Origin: Ichthyophonus hoferi
Lineage: Eukaryota; Opisthokonta; Ichthyosporea; Ichthyophonida; Ichthyophonidae
Direction: 5' to 3'
DNA: 13,227 nucleotides
NCBI GenBank assembly: GCA_002751075.1
Contig: NAOQ01000380.1
Location: 60,556 to 73,782, forward strand
Part shown: positions 5,597-11,820 of the stretch, in pieces
Layout: each line of letters starts with the position of its first letter
Numbering within the stretch: position 1 is the stretch's first letter
Program-made: the position numbers and the translations under genes
Notes under the pieces: generated by a model
What the model was told of the DNA's origin: nothing
The model's database searches: none
Seen by the model: only the letters and a program-made list of their open reading frames with translations

Positions 5597-8093
5597 TGTG
5601 TCTATGTATTTATGTATGTCTGTATTATGTATGTATGTATGTATGTATGTATATCTGTATGTATGTATGCATGTATGTATGTGTGTGTATGTATTTATGT
5701 ATGTCTGTCTGTATGTATGTTTGTATTTATGTATGCATATATATATGTATATCTGTATGTATGTGTGTATGTATGTATGTATGTATGTATGTATGTATGT
5801 ATGAATGCTGCATATATTTGAACTTGAAAAGCTTATGACAATGAACATAAAGAATGGACTACTAGTAACTATACTATAATCAGCAAACATACCAAATCCA
5901 GATGTTGATTGACCAAAAGCTCCAGTAGTTCCTGCAGCTGTAACCCCAGAGAAGCAAGCAAGATCGATGGTAAGCATTGTATAGAGATAAAGAAAAGAGT
6001 AAGTGATATGGAACATAGTTAGAAATACTACTAGACGTCCTATCATTCTTTGAGTACCATGGAAGAGAATATTCATCCACATGTTCTCCCATATACGGGT
6101 TTGTCTGCTAACATCTGCACAATTCTATATTTCCGTATCTCTCTTTCTTCTCCTCACTCTATGCATACTTATGTTGATTGTATTTCCCATGTGTGCATCC
6201 TTTCAAACCTCCTTGCCCACACCTTACAATTACAATTACCATGGCAACCATAACTGCACAATCGCTAATACTACGCAATCCTATGCACACTCATGTATTT
6301 CCCACAATATCAAGCACTAGATTGATATATTACCTACCTCTAAATCCACCACCACCAAACCCTGAGGCAGCAGGAGTAGCAGTTGACCCAAATCCACCTG
6401 TGGTGGCACCAAAGCCACCAGTAGCGGCAGGAGCACCAAACCCAGTAGTGGCCGGGGCGGCACCAAAGGCAGGTCTTGAAGCTCCGAAGGGTGAGGCTGC
6501 AGGCTGCGTGCCGCCAAACATACCGGTACCTGCTGGGGCGGCCTGCGGCTGCTGTCCAAATCCTCCAAATCCAGTGGTGGGCTGGGCCTGCCCAAAGCCT
6601 GTGGTTGGGGTGGCTGTCTGGCCAAAGCCTCCTTGGGCAGGGGCACCAAAGCCAGCTATAGCAGGGTTGAAGAATAAAGTAGGGGAAGAAGGGGAGAGGG
6701 AAGGGAGTAGAAGAAAATATAGTTAGTTTTTGTATGCAAACATCCCGCCCGTCCACTCCCATATATATATATATAATAATAAACCAGGGTGAATCAATCA
6801 AAAGCATATACCGCTCCCCTCCTGGCAAAATAAGATACTGCTTGCCAATTGGATTATGCTGAGTATAGCTCTAGGTATATACAGGATGAGACTAAAAAAA
6901 GGTACATGAAAGGTAGAAAAATAGTAAATAAACCGGGTGTGAAAGTTGGACAATAGAAGGGTGGTTAGCTGGAAGGCAATGAGGATGATTACAAACATGA
7001 TACTGCAAGTAAGAGGAAGGTAAAAACTATGTTCCAACTTACTTGTAGCAGGAGCAGCAGCTCCAAAACCAGTCTGACCAAACCCTACAAGGGAGAGAGC
7101 GGAGAGAAAATAAATAAGAAAATTCGCAAACGTTTGTATTTCTATACTATATAAAGTATTATCAACTCTAAAAGGTCAAATAAAATTCAACAGTTTTTAA
7201 CATAGAACTCAAACGACCCCGTAAACCCCTTAAATATAACATATAACTCCCTTATTCTATTTTTGATCTCTGTAACACTATAAATACTATTAATCTTTCA
7301 CGGTTGCTAATGTACCATATCCTCTATGTGTATGTTTTACCTTTCTATGCAACTAGCTCATCTACAACTACAACATTGTAAACAATTGTTGGTCTACCTT
7401 TCCATCCCTCTCTCCCATTCTCATTTTCGGAATACCGTAATGCATACCAATCTCCTCAATTATTTTTCATGCATCCTCTTCTTTCTTTTTGCCTATTTTT
7501 TAGTGAATTAGCAAGTTTTCTATTTGAGCATAGCTTGGTAATAGACTATTTTCGCCAATACATTCCTTATCAGAAAAAAAAAAACAAAGGAGATGGCAAA
7601 AGACAATATTATAAAACAGATGGAGAAAATAGAATAAAAGATCTCAACACCAAAAGAAAAGTGAAAGTAGGGAGGGGGAGAAACTAGGCCAGGCGGCTAA
7701 TATGTTCAATTCAACATAAGGCGGAGCTAAGAAAGTGCAAAACGCAGATATAAGATATATAAGGATTGCATAAAGTAAAAAGACAAAATATATGTGTGCT
7801 ATAGCTACAAGAGTACAGAAAAGGACATGTTAGGTAGGCTATGTTCAGGTATTGGTCTATGTACAAAAGGTAAGCTAGTTTTCACATACAGAAAACATAT
7901 AATATTTTATACATAGTTAGTCAGGGAGGTTTTGATGAAAAGTTGTAAATGTTTCTAAATAGAGGCCACATTTCGATAGGTATGGTATATACAAACACAT
8001 GTGCGCCTATATATGTCTATGTATATTCTCGCAATTACCTGAGGTCTGGCCAAACCCACCGCCAAATGCTTTAGGTTGTTGAGCGCCAAACAT
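383..8093 (-). CDS. NUP98: Nuclear pore FG protein Nup98, 12 exons, 3' end outside window
   Basis: Nup98 is a mobile FG nucleoporin lining the nuclear pore. Its FG repeats form the permeability barrier and bind transport receptors, and its GLEBS motif docks Rae1/Gle2 for mRNA export. Joined exons (minus strand, in order): 8093-8039, 7084-7043, 6655-6338, 5937-5893, 5400-5290, 4693-4563, 3791-3401, 2910-2668, 2100-1891, 1637-1267, 1080-873, 644-383. All eleven introns are GT-AG and keep frame, giving 795 codons plus 2 nt. Seen domains: FG block 1 (residues 1-194), GLEBS (about 199-245), FG block 2 (about 246-553), Pro/Lys/Arg linker (about 554-704), and the start of the autoproteolytic domain (about 705-795). 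I count about 55 FG dipeptides but only two GLFG. The ATG at 8093 is chosen because the protein begins MFGAQQPKAFGG and a stop lies in frame just upstream. Whether a Nup96 half follows, as in most Nup98-96 genes, cannot be seen. Confidence 0.96.
873..1080 (-). CDS. NUP98: NUP98 exon 11 (basic linker, start of autoproteolytic domain)
   Basis: Residues 640-708. It begins with a basic, proline-rich stretch (SSKPRRTLLNLNLRP) that resembles the linker before the autoproteolytic domain in other Nup98 proteins. It ends in SSSDYYS, which aligns with the GYYTIPS start of that domain. Acceptor TTACCCCCAG, donor TCAG|GTACGC, phase 0 to phase 1. Confidence 0.92.
1111..1178. repeat. GGTA/GATA tetranucleotide array in intron 10
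   Basis: Alternating GGTA and GATA units fill over a third of the 186-nt intron between exons 10 and 11. On the transcribed strand it reads as a CU-rich tract of UACC/UAUC units ending about 30 nt before the acceptor, where it could act as part of the polypyrimidine region. Confidence 0.9.
1267..1637 (-). CDS. NUP98: NUP98 exon 10 (end of FG domain, linker)
   Basis: Residues 516-639. The first 40 residues carry the last three FG motifs plus a GLFQ in which the glycine is lost. PYSPLGS follows, recalling the TYSPFGDS of human NUP98. An Ala/Gln/Lys-rich linker then contains TKPRTSNALTPMF. Acceptor ACGCTACAG, donor AAG|GTATGT, entering phase 1 and leaving phase 0. Confidence 0.92.
1891..2100 (-). 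CDS. NUP98: NUP98 exon 9 (FG-repeat exon)
   Basis: Encodes about residues 446-515 with six FG motifs including GGLFG and GTFGQPA, and ends in a Gln/Thr stretch (QTTQQTQ). The acceptor is GTACACAG. The donor is CAAG|GTGGGG, chosen over a GT eight bases downstream because only this one matches the phase of exon 10. 210 nt, phase 1 at both ends. Confidence 0.92.
2101..2667 (-). other. NUP98 intron 8
   Basis: 567 nt between exons 8 and 9, donor GTATGT, acceptor GTACACAG. Its main content is the 28-bp minisatellite at 2287-2490. An A-rich stretch (2505-2600) adjoins it. No gene is seen; the long tyrosine/isoleucine-rich open frames here come from the minisatellite. Confidence 0.85.
2287..2490. 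repeat. 28-bp minisatellite with A/B higher-order structure
   Basis: About seven tandem units that start GATAGTATAAT. Full 28-bp units lie at 2287-2314, 2341-2368, 2369-2396, 2397-2424 and 2425-2452. Shorter ones lie at 2315-2340 (26 bp) and 2453-2477 (25 bp), followed by a degenerate end. Two unit types alternate: one ends TGTATGACAGTAT, the other TGTAAGATAATAT. The 56-bp pair at 2341-2396 recurs at 2397-2452 with a single difference. Confidence 0.93.
2668..2910 (-). CDS. NUP98: NUP98 exon 8 (FG-repeat exon)
   Basis: Encodes about residues 365-445 with ten FG motifs: AFG, PFG three times, and six GFG. The middle is three near-identical TGFGAPAA units. Acceptor CTAAACAG, donor TTTG|GTATGT, phase 1 at both ends, 243 nt. 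The opposite strand of this exon is open for over 90 codons only because of the repeat composition. Confidence 0.94.
2751..2822. repeat. 24-bp coding tandem repeat in exon 8
   Basis: Three consecutive 24-bp units (2751-2774, 2775-2798, 2799-2822), each encoding one 8-residue GFGAPAAT-type FG unit. The second and third share their first 18 bases, which points to recent unequal exchange or slippage within the FG domain. Confidence 0.88.
2911..3400 (-). other. NUP98 intron 7
   Basis: 490 nt, donor GTAGGA, acceptor CTGTACCTAAACAG. AT-rich, with a short AT-dinucleotide run near 3300. I see no gene, RNA or notable repeat in it. Confidence 0.8.
3401..3791 (-). CDS. NUP98: NUP98 exon 7 (end of GLEBS, then FG repeats)
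   Basis: Starts with ELRFEDYQAGK, the C-terminal half of GLEBS, then runs into twelve FG motifs including one GLFG. Residues 235-364. The acceptor ATACAATAG at 3793-3792 is supported by the GLEBS reading and by a canonical branch sequence TACTAAC about 55 nt upstream (3845-3851). The donor is CCAG|GTAGGA, phase 1. The centre is a tandem array of an 8-residue unit (TGFGQPAA-like). One motif has become PFR. Confidence 0.95.
3532..3651. repeat. 24-bp coding tandem repeat in exon 7
   Basis: Four to five 24-bp units (from 3532, 3556, 3580, 3604 and 3628), each beginning CCAAA on the plus strand and encoding TGFGQPAA-like units on the minus strand. The units differ mainly at synonymous or Ala/Thr/Ser-exchanging positions, so the peptide period is conserved more than the DNA. 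Confidence 0.85.
3792..4562 (-). other. NUP98 intron 6, splits the GLEBS motif
   Basis: 771 nt in phase 0 between SFE and ELRFED. The donor is GTATGC. A perfect TACTAAC branch sequence lies at 3845-3851, followed by a C-rich patch (3808-3835) and the acceptor ATACAATAG. Otherwise AT-rich, with no further gene seen. Confidence 0.85.
4563..4693 (-). CDS. NUP98: NUP98 exon 6 (GLEBS motif, N-terminal part)
   Basis: After GGFGSATTGTG this exon encodes NPPYRHESFLDGS, then AITAMPAYAGKSFE. These are hallmark positions of the GLEBS motif, which threads along the Rae1/Gle2 beta-propeller. It is 131 nt, entering in phase 1 and leaving in phase 0 at GAG|GTATGC. The acceptor GGCCTAG follows a CT-rich tract of more than 15 bases. 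The motif is completed in exon 7, so the Rae1-binding peptide is split by an intron. Confidence 0.95.
4694..5289 (-). other. NUP98 intron 5
   Basis: 596 nt, donor GTGACC, acceptor preceded by a long CT-rich tract. It holds the perfect 44-bp tandem duplication at 4963-5052. No gene seen. Confidence 0.82.
4963..5052. repeat. Perfect 44-bp tandem duplication
   Basis: The 44 bases at 4963-5006 are repeated without a mismatch at 5007-5050, with two further matching bases. The unit begins GACATTGAATTGAAGG. No target-site or terminal-repeat signature is present, so slippage or unequal crossing-over is likelier than transposition. A short GAACAGG doublet lies just upstream (4945-4960). Confidence 0.95.
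5290..5400 (-). CDS. NUP98: NUP98 exon 5 (FG-repeat exon)
   Basis: Encodes about residues 154-190 with four FG motifs (GGFGQ, STFGA, PGFGA twice). The acceptor is CATTCCCATAG. The donor ACAG|GTGACC is weak at position +3. 111 nt, phase 1 at both ends. Confidence 0.92.
5401..5892 (-). other. NUP98 intron 4
   Basis: 492 nt, more than half of it the (TATG)n array at 5534-5803. Donor GTATGT, acceptor CATTCCCATAG. Apart from the array no gene or RNA is seen; the several overlapping Met/Tyr/Val/Cys-rich open frames are artefacts of the repeat. Confidence 0.88.
5534..5803. repeat. (TATG)n microsatellite, inverted relative to the left-edge array
   Basis: Imperfect TATG/GTAT tetranucleotide array, interrupted by TGTC, TATT and TG variants. 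The last 30 bases before 5803 are nearly pure. Its sequence class is the reverse complement of the (ACAT)n array at 1-380. Confidence 0.95.
5893..5937 (-). CDS. NUP98: NUP98 exon 4 (45-nt FG micro-exon)
   Basis: Encodes AAGTTGAFGQSTSGFG with split end codons, giving two FG motifs. The donor is TTTG|GTATGT. The acceptor is GGGTTACAG before 5937. A second AG six bases downstream (exon start 5931) would also keep frame and would delete two residues, a NAGNAG-like choice. Confidence 0.87.
5938..6337 (-). other. NUP98 intron 3
   Basis: 400 nt, donor GTAGGT, acceptor CTGGGGTTACAG. Its plus strand is pyrimidine-rich and open in several frames, but no coding pattern, RNA gene or repeat stands out. 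Confidence 0.8.
6338..6655 (-). CDS. NUP98: NUP98 exon 3 (FG-repeat exon)
   Basis: Encodes about residues 33-138 with twelve FG motifs, mostly GFG separated by short Ala/Pro/Thr/Gln spacers such as GFGAPAATGG. It includes MFGG, SPFG and PAFG variants. Acceptor CTGCTATAG, donor AGAG|GTAGGT, phase 1 at both ends, 318 nt. It is markedly more GC-rich than the flanking introns. The last aromatic motif is GGFR, not GGFG. Confidence 0.94.
6656..7042 (-). other. NUP98 intron 2
   Basis: 387 nt, donor GTAAGT, acceptor CCCTGCTATAG. It holds a short AT-dinucleotide run (about 6761-6775) and a CT-rich stretch ahead of the acceptor. Nothing else seen. Confidence 0.8.
7043..7084 (-). CDS. NUP98: NUP98 exon 2 (42-nt FG micro-exon)
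   Basis: Encodes GFGQTGFGAAAPAT with both end codons split (phase 1 to phase 1). The acceptor is CCCTTGTAG and the donor ACAA|GTAAGT, the best donor consensus in the gene. It has two FG motifs. The length is a multiple of three, so skipping it keeps the frame. Confidence 0.9.
7085..8038 (-). other. NUP98 intron 1 (longest, 954 nt)
   Basis: Donor GTAATT, acceptor CTCCCTTGTAG. AT-rich, with an A run at 7576-7585 and a small palindromic hairpin TATGTTCAATTCAACATA at 7699-7716. No exon with FG coding or nested RNA gene was found. Its length and position are those of a typical first coding intron, a common place for transcriptional enhancers, but nothing specific is visible. Confidence 0.8.
8039..8093 (-). 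CDS. NUP98: NUP98 exon 1 (start codon, first FG motifs)
   Basis: Encodes residues 1-18 plus one base of codon 19: MFGAQQPKAFGGGFGQTS. It holds three FG dipeptides. The donor is CAG|GTAATT at 8038-8037, phase 1. An in-frame TAA lies 12 bases before the ATG. A T-rich stretch ending in AAAG just upstream could be the 3' end of a 5'-UTR intron, so the transcript start may be farther right. Confidence 0.9.
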
Positions 8094-8260
8094 TATGGTG
8101 CTTTAGAAGAAATAAAATAAAAGCCAGAAACAGAGGATTATAATGGTAAGGTGGTAATAAAAATAGTATTTAGGCGGCCCTTTCCGCACTAACCCTCTCT
8201 CTCTATCTCTTTATTATGTTATGTTCTATTTTCCGTTTTTCAGTGTAAGGGCATGTGTAA
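8094..8260 (-). promoter_or_regulatory. Likely NUP98 5' leader and promoter region
   Basis: The sequence just upstream of the start codon contains, on the gene strand, a GA-repeat (AGATAGAGAGAGAGGG, about 8193-8208) followed by a GC-rich patch (8173-8188). An A/T-rich segment and a T-rich tract ending in AAAG close to the ATG come next. This fits a core promoter and leader, possibly with a 5'-UTR intron, but no transcription start can be fixed from sequence alone. Confidence 0.3.
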
Positions 8261-8448
8261 AGCAACAATCATAATTACAATTAGACCTGTAAGGTTAGTA
8301 CCGTTACTGGGTTTATCAAAACAAAATCGGCCAATTGTAGCCGTAAAATTGCAGTTTGTATGTTTGATTAAAAATAGGTATAGATTAATTGGTTTTCAGT
8401 GATTATATATATAATTAATCGGCAATAATTGCTGATTGTGGCTATTAA

Positions 8449-8480
8449 TCAAGGATTAGTGTGATAATGACAATCCTTGA
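8449..8480. repeat. 9-bp perfect inverted repeat
   Basis: Arms TCAAGGATT (8449-8457) and AATCCTTGA (8472-8480) with a 14-nt spacer. It could form a hairpin or a dimeric protein-binding site; function unknown. Confidence 0.7.
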
Positions 8481-8711
8481 ATCGCATTTTTTTAAATTTC
8501 ATTGTTGTTGGTTGTAATTATAGTAGTAATGGAATGTGAACATTTAAGGGGGGGTTATTGCTATTCTTGGGGGTTCTCAAGCGAATATATCAATAGATAT
8601 TATCGTACACTTATCTAGCTACTAGGTGTTTGCAGTTTATTATTATTGGTATTCTTTCTAAATTTAATGTTGTTTTAGTAAGTATTGCTGCTAATACCTT
8701 TACACATATAC

Positions 8712-8737
8712 TGTCTAAGTACGCTAATGCTTAGACA
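8712..8737. repeat. 8-bp perfect inverted repeat
   Basis: Arms TGTCTAAG (8712-8719) and CTTAGACA (8730-8737) with a 10-nt spacer. Function unknown. Confidence 0.65.
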
Positions 8738-9091
8738 TCTCACCTAGTAATAATTTGCCAAATTTCCATCCAATCACCTACCATTTCATATTTGCTCGGA
8801 CTTAGTTTCTCTCAGCTTCCTTCTCAGGTGGTCAGCAATGGAAGCTCAAACTATTATAGTAGCTAATGTAAATAAAGATACGTGGACCGTAGACTGCATG
8901 GGTAAAAAATAATTAGTCTTAATTAAAAAATTACTTAATCCTGGGCCACTCATAACCTTGATTGATTAGTTAGAGAACAATCAGATTACCAAATAGTCTT
9001 CATATTGTTGAATTTACCTACATAACAGACGGATAAACCATTAAATTAAATTAATTAATCATTTAATACGGTCTATTATTAATAATAATAT

Positions 9092-9122
9092 CTAATTAAT
9101 TAATTAATTATTAATTAATTAT
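9092..9122. repeat. AATT/TTAA palindromic block
   Basis: TAAT/TTAA tetranucleotides alternate in a near-perfect palindrome. A related shorter block lies at about 9042-9060. It is low-complexity AT-rich DNA of a kind that can extrude cruciforms or bind AT-hook or homeodomain proteins; no specific role is visible. Confidence 0.7.
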
Positions 9123-9495
9123 CGGGTTATTAAGGAACCTATATTAGTATGCTATACTTAGGAGGCTAAAAATGTTTTGCTTGTGACAAGATATGTCTCT
9201 TATTTGTCTGTAGCTATACTGAATAAAGTTCATTTCACTTTACTAATTCTCTGCTTGCAATTGCGATTGTAATCCAGTTAATATAATAACAACATAAACT
9301 AAATTGGAGTTTAGTTTGTTTACTGTGGTACAGAACCTTGGTTATATTTTTGTCACAATGAAAGCAAGGCTTGAAATGATGCATAAAGATACAATCGTAT
9401 ACAAATTATATGCGATAATGACTACTTAAGCTAGATCCGTTGAGCTCAACAGCTATTAAATGTGGTCGAAAGAAGCTTAGTTTTCAAGACAAAAC

Positions 9496-9501
9496 TTTAT
9501 T
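9496..9501 (-). terminator. Possible poly(A) signal AATAAA for the 9573-9845 frame
   Basis: AATAAA on the minus strand about 70 nt downstream of the stop codon of the small reading frame. The spacing is suitable, but the hexamer is frequent by chance in DNA this AT-rich. Confidence 0.25.
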
Positions 9502-9572
9502 GATTGGATGGCTCTATGGTTAAAATGAAGTGCATGTTTGAAAGAGCTATTACGATTTGAATCTGGTCGTTT

Positions 9573-9845
9573 TCAATTTACCGATAAATCGAATGAAAAG
9601 ATCAAGTCCTCATCTGTATTTTCAAGTTCACCTGTTATCAGGTCAATTGTTATAGTCTGATACGCAATTGCTGTACTTTTGTTAGGATTTAGCTGTATGC
9701 ACATTCTCTTGTAAAAATCAACATCAACAGAAGAGATTCGCTTTCCAGTTTGGCAACACAGGTAAGTAAGTTGTGGAACGTGAGCATGATCTGGATGGAC
9801 GTAAGCCAGTGTCGTTTCTTTATTCTTCTTGGAGCCTTTGAACAT
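9573..9845 (-). CDS. Unrecognised 90-residue protein or terminal exon
   Basis: I do not recognise a family. The frame starts MFKGSKKNKETTLAYV and ends in an acidic segment (GELENTDEDL) before a hydrophobic tail and TGA. Visible features are a basic N-terminus, HPDHAH at residues 17-22, CC at 30-31 and a third Cys at 49; no signal peptide or membrane segment. Residue composition is balanced, and GC content is higher than in the surrounding DNA, which favours real coding over chance. A stop lies in frame 15 bases upstream of the ATG. It may instead be a last exon: an acceptor AAAG at 9839-9836 would join in frame to a donor GTAGGC at 9902-9897. A possible poly(A) signal follows at 9496-9501. 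It lies tandem to NUP98, about 1.5 kb upstream of it, on the same strand. Confidence 0.4.
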   Translation of the reverse strand: MFKGSKKNKETTLAYVHPDHAHVPQLTYLCCQTGKRISSVDVDFYKRMCIQLNPNKSTAIAYQTITIDLITGELENTDEDLIFSFDLSVN

Positions 9846-9855
9846 AGTTAGACTA

Positions 9856-10056
9856 ATCTATGTTTGGAACACTAATGCTTGTTACTTTAATTGGGCGCCT
9901 ACCAATAGATTGGTTTATGAATGTTTGATATTTCCTGTGTTGGCCTCTTTGCTGTTTCCAATCGTATAATATGTTTAGAACCGTAAAGAATTCTAGTACA
10001 GCTAGCTTTCTTTTATAGTTATAACGATTATCATACCAAGTGTTTAATCCTGTATC
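9856..10056 (-). other. 67-codon stop-free stretch upstream of the small frame, coding status open
   Basis: A run without ATG but with mixed, protein-like composition, including NTWYDNRYNYKRKLAVLEFF and, near its end, SIGRRPIKVTSISVPN. It sits directly 5' of the 9573-9845 frame on the same strand. It could be an upstream exon of that gene or chance: stop-free runs this long are expected several times in a window of this size and composition. No family recognised. Confidence 0.2.
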
Positions 10057-10235
10057 TTAAAGCTTTCTATGTAGTATATGTTAGAATTGGTTCCTGATTT
10101 TCTTGGGACTTAATTCATTGAATATACAAGAGCGTTAAGTATATGGCATTTTCTACCAATATTAATGCTTCAAATAGAATTATTAAGATAGCACTCTTAC
10201 ATGTTGGCTTATTTATATGTGGAAAAATGAACTCT

Positions 10236-10262
10236 ATAATAATAATAATAATAATATATATA
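10236..10262. repeat. (AAT)n/(AT)n microsatellite
   Basis: Short AAT trinucleotide run passing into AT dinucleotides. It produces a poly-isoleucine stretch in a spurious plus-strand frame. Confidence 0.85.
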
Positions 10263-10283
10263 TTAGTTGATTGCAATACATGC

Positions 10284-10306
10284 CTTACTAGGGGCCTTAC
10301 TAGGGT
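10284..10306. repeat. Short direct repeat CCTTACTAGGG
   Basis: Two adjacent copies of CCTTACTAGGG separated by one G. On the minus strand each gives a CTA|GTAAGG donor-like sequence. Confidence 0.75.
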
Positions 10307-11085
10307 ATGGGATAAATCACCATTCCAGTTGCTCTTGGTGCTCCAGAATCATTGAAATCTTGCAAAACATAATATTGTCCGATTTCGAATTAAGAATCCT
10401 GGCGTTTATGCAATGCCTTGTGATTACGATTTCCGATCAACATTTCTGATCGTAAAACAGCATATATAGCCTTGCCAGCATGGGTTTTACTATAGTGGTT
10501 TTCTTTGGTTGTGCAACTTCAAAGTAGGATGTGTAGTGGTTCTGAGAAATTTTTAGATACATAGAATGAAATGACTTTAATTATAATAAACTTGTAAGAT
10601 AATTATTTTTTTATACAGCCAATTACATTAATGAATATAACATTTGTTAATTCACAGCTGGTTACATTATGGTGTAATCTATGATAATAATTATATACAG
10701 CGATGCCTTGGGCCTGGGTTAAGTATTATTAGAAATAAAGTTAGTCCCAGATGTACTCAACTCTATTTGATTTATAGGATTGATGCCTGAACTTGGCTAA
10801 TTTAAATAATTATCGACAGGTAAGGGATAAATTATAGCTCTAATGTGTTCTACAGGTATTTCCCACTTTTGATCTGGGCTATTTAAAGTTTTTAACTTCT
10901 TATAGTGTAATTTATAATGAATACAATAACTATGATAAGGTCAGTAGTGTCACAAATTGGGACTGTGGTATCTTCAACTAACAGAAAATCTACACTAGGT
11001 TTAATTGGTTGGCCGTCTAGTACAGTTCCTGGGTGTTATAATTCCACCACCTGAGAGACAAAACAGGTAATACTAATGCAATTAT

Positions 11086-11088
<3 letters not shown>

Positions 11089-11117
<29 letters not shown>
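11089..11117. repeat. (AT)n dinucleotide microsatellite
   Basis: About fourteen uninterrupted AT units. Confidence 0.95.
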
Positions 11118-11122
<5 letters not shown>

Positions 11123-11820
11123 GATTAATGACTTAACTAGTATGAACATTATGTGATATGACTAAACAGTGAACGGTTCTAACAAGTATTTTTTACGCAG
11201 CCCAGTCCATAAAATGTATGCAACTAGCAGCTTAGTTGAGACTACGATAGGTATTGGTGATATCACTACTAAGTTGTGTTAACACGAGAGTACAGTGATG
11301 AACTAATATATAATGCAATCTGCGAGTGCAAATTATATTTTATCCCAACATCTTAGAAAGTTCTAATTAGTTTCCACAGTAGCTTTAGATCAGGAAATCA
11401 TGCATAGATTACAATCCCCACAACATTGATATGTTCAAGCAATACATTGAAGCTGTTAATGTTATATTATGTTGTAAATGTAACAAGAGCAACTGATAGT
11501 CATTTTTATTTTTACTTATGTGCAAGTATATTGAATAGTGTGTATGAGTGACACTGTACACTCAGTGATTTTCAGCTTATATAATAGTGTGTGGGCCAAA
11601 ATTCCTTAAATTTAGAAATAAGACTAAGCCAATTAATAGTCGTGTTTTAAATGCGGTAAGAATTAAATTAACTAATTAATTGTTTGGTTTGAACAACTAG
11701 ACACAAAATTAATATTAATTACATAAGGAACATACTTGAATTTTCCAAACTGAGTTTGGTAGGTAATTGAGATATTGCATTTTGATTCATTAATTGAATA
11801 AATGCAGGCCGTTGAGAACG

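Larger units (their letters stand above)
8261..9495. other. AT-rich intergenic stretch, no gene seen
   Basis: No reading frame with coding character, and no tRNA or rRNA gene. Notable contents are two small hairpins (8449-8480, 8712-8737), a G7 run near 8549, and an AATT/TTAA-rich palindromic block around 9040-9122. It separates the NUP98 start from the small reading frame at 9573-9845. Confidence 0.7.

Noticed and set aside
5487-5838. Several overlapping frames on both strands across the TATG array
   Set aside because: Repeat artefacts of the same kind; the region is intron 4 of NUP98.
6317-6828. Further minus-strand frames over exon 3, including one of 162 codons
   Set aside because: Out-of-frame shadows; the FG frame alone keeps phase with exons 2 and 4.
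7326-7687. Plus-strand frames of 61 and 72 codons inside intron 1
   Set aside because: Low-complexity composition, no splice or leader context, opposite to the gene; consistent with chance.
9040-9122. AT-rich palindromic block as a possible MITE end
   Set aside because: No paired terminal inverted repeats or target-site duplication could be found around it.
10143-10449. Plus-strand frames of 70 and 60 codons
   Set aside because: One contains poly-isoleucine from the AAT repeat; neither has coding character.
10700-10735. A minus-strand reading containing LNPGP, reminiscent of the 2A-like NPGP motif found in some LINE proteins
   Set aside because: Only the last residues match, the usual D-V/I-E-x context is missing, and no reverse-transcriptase or endonuclease coding was seen nearby.
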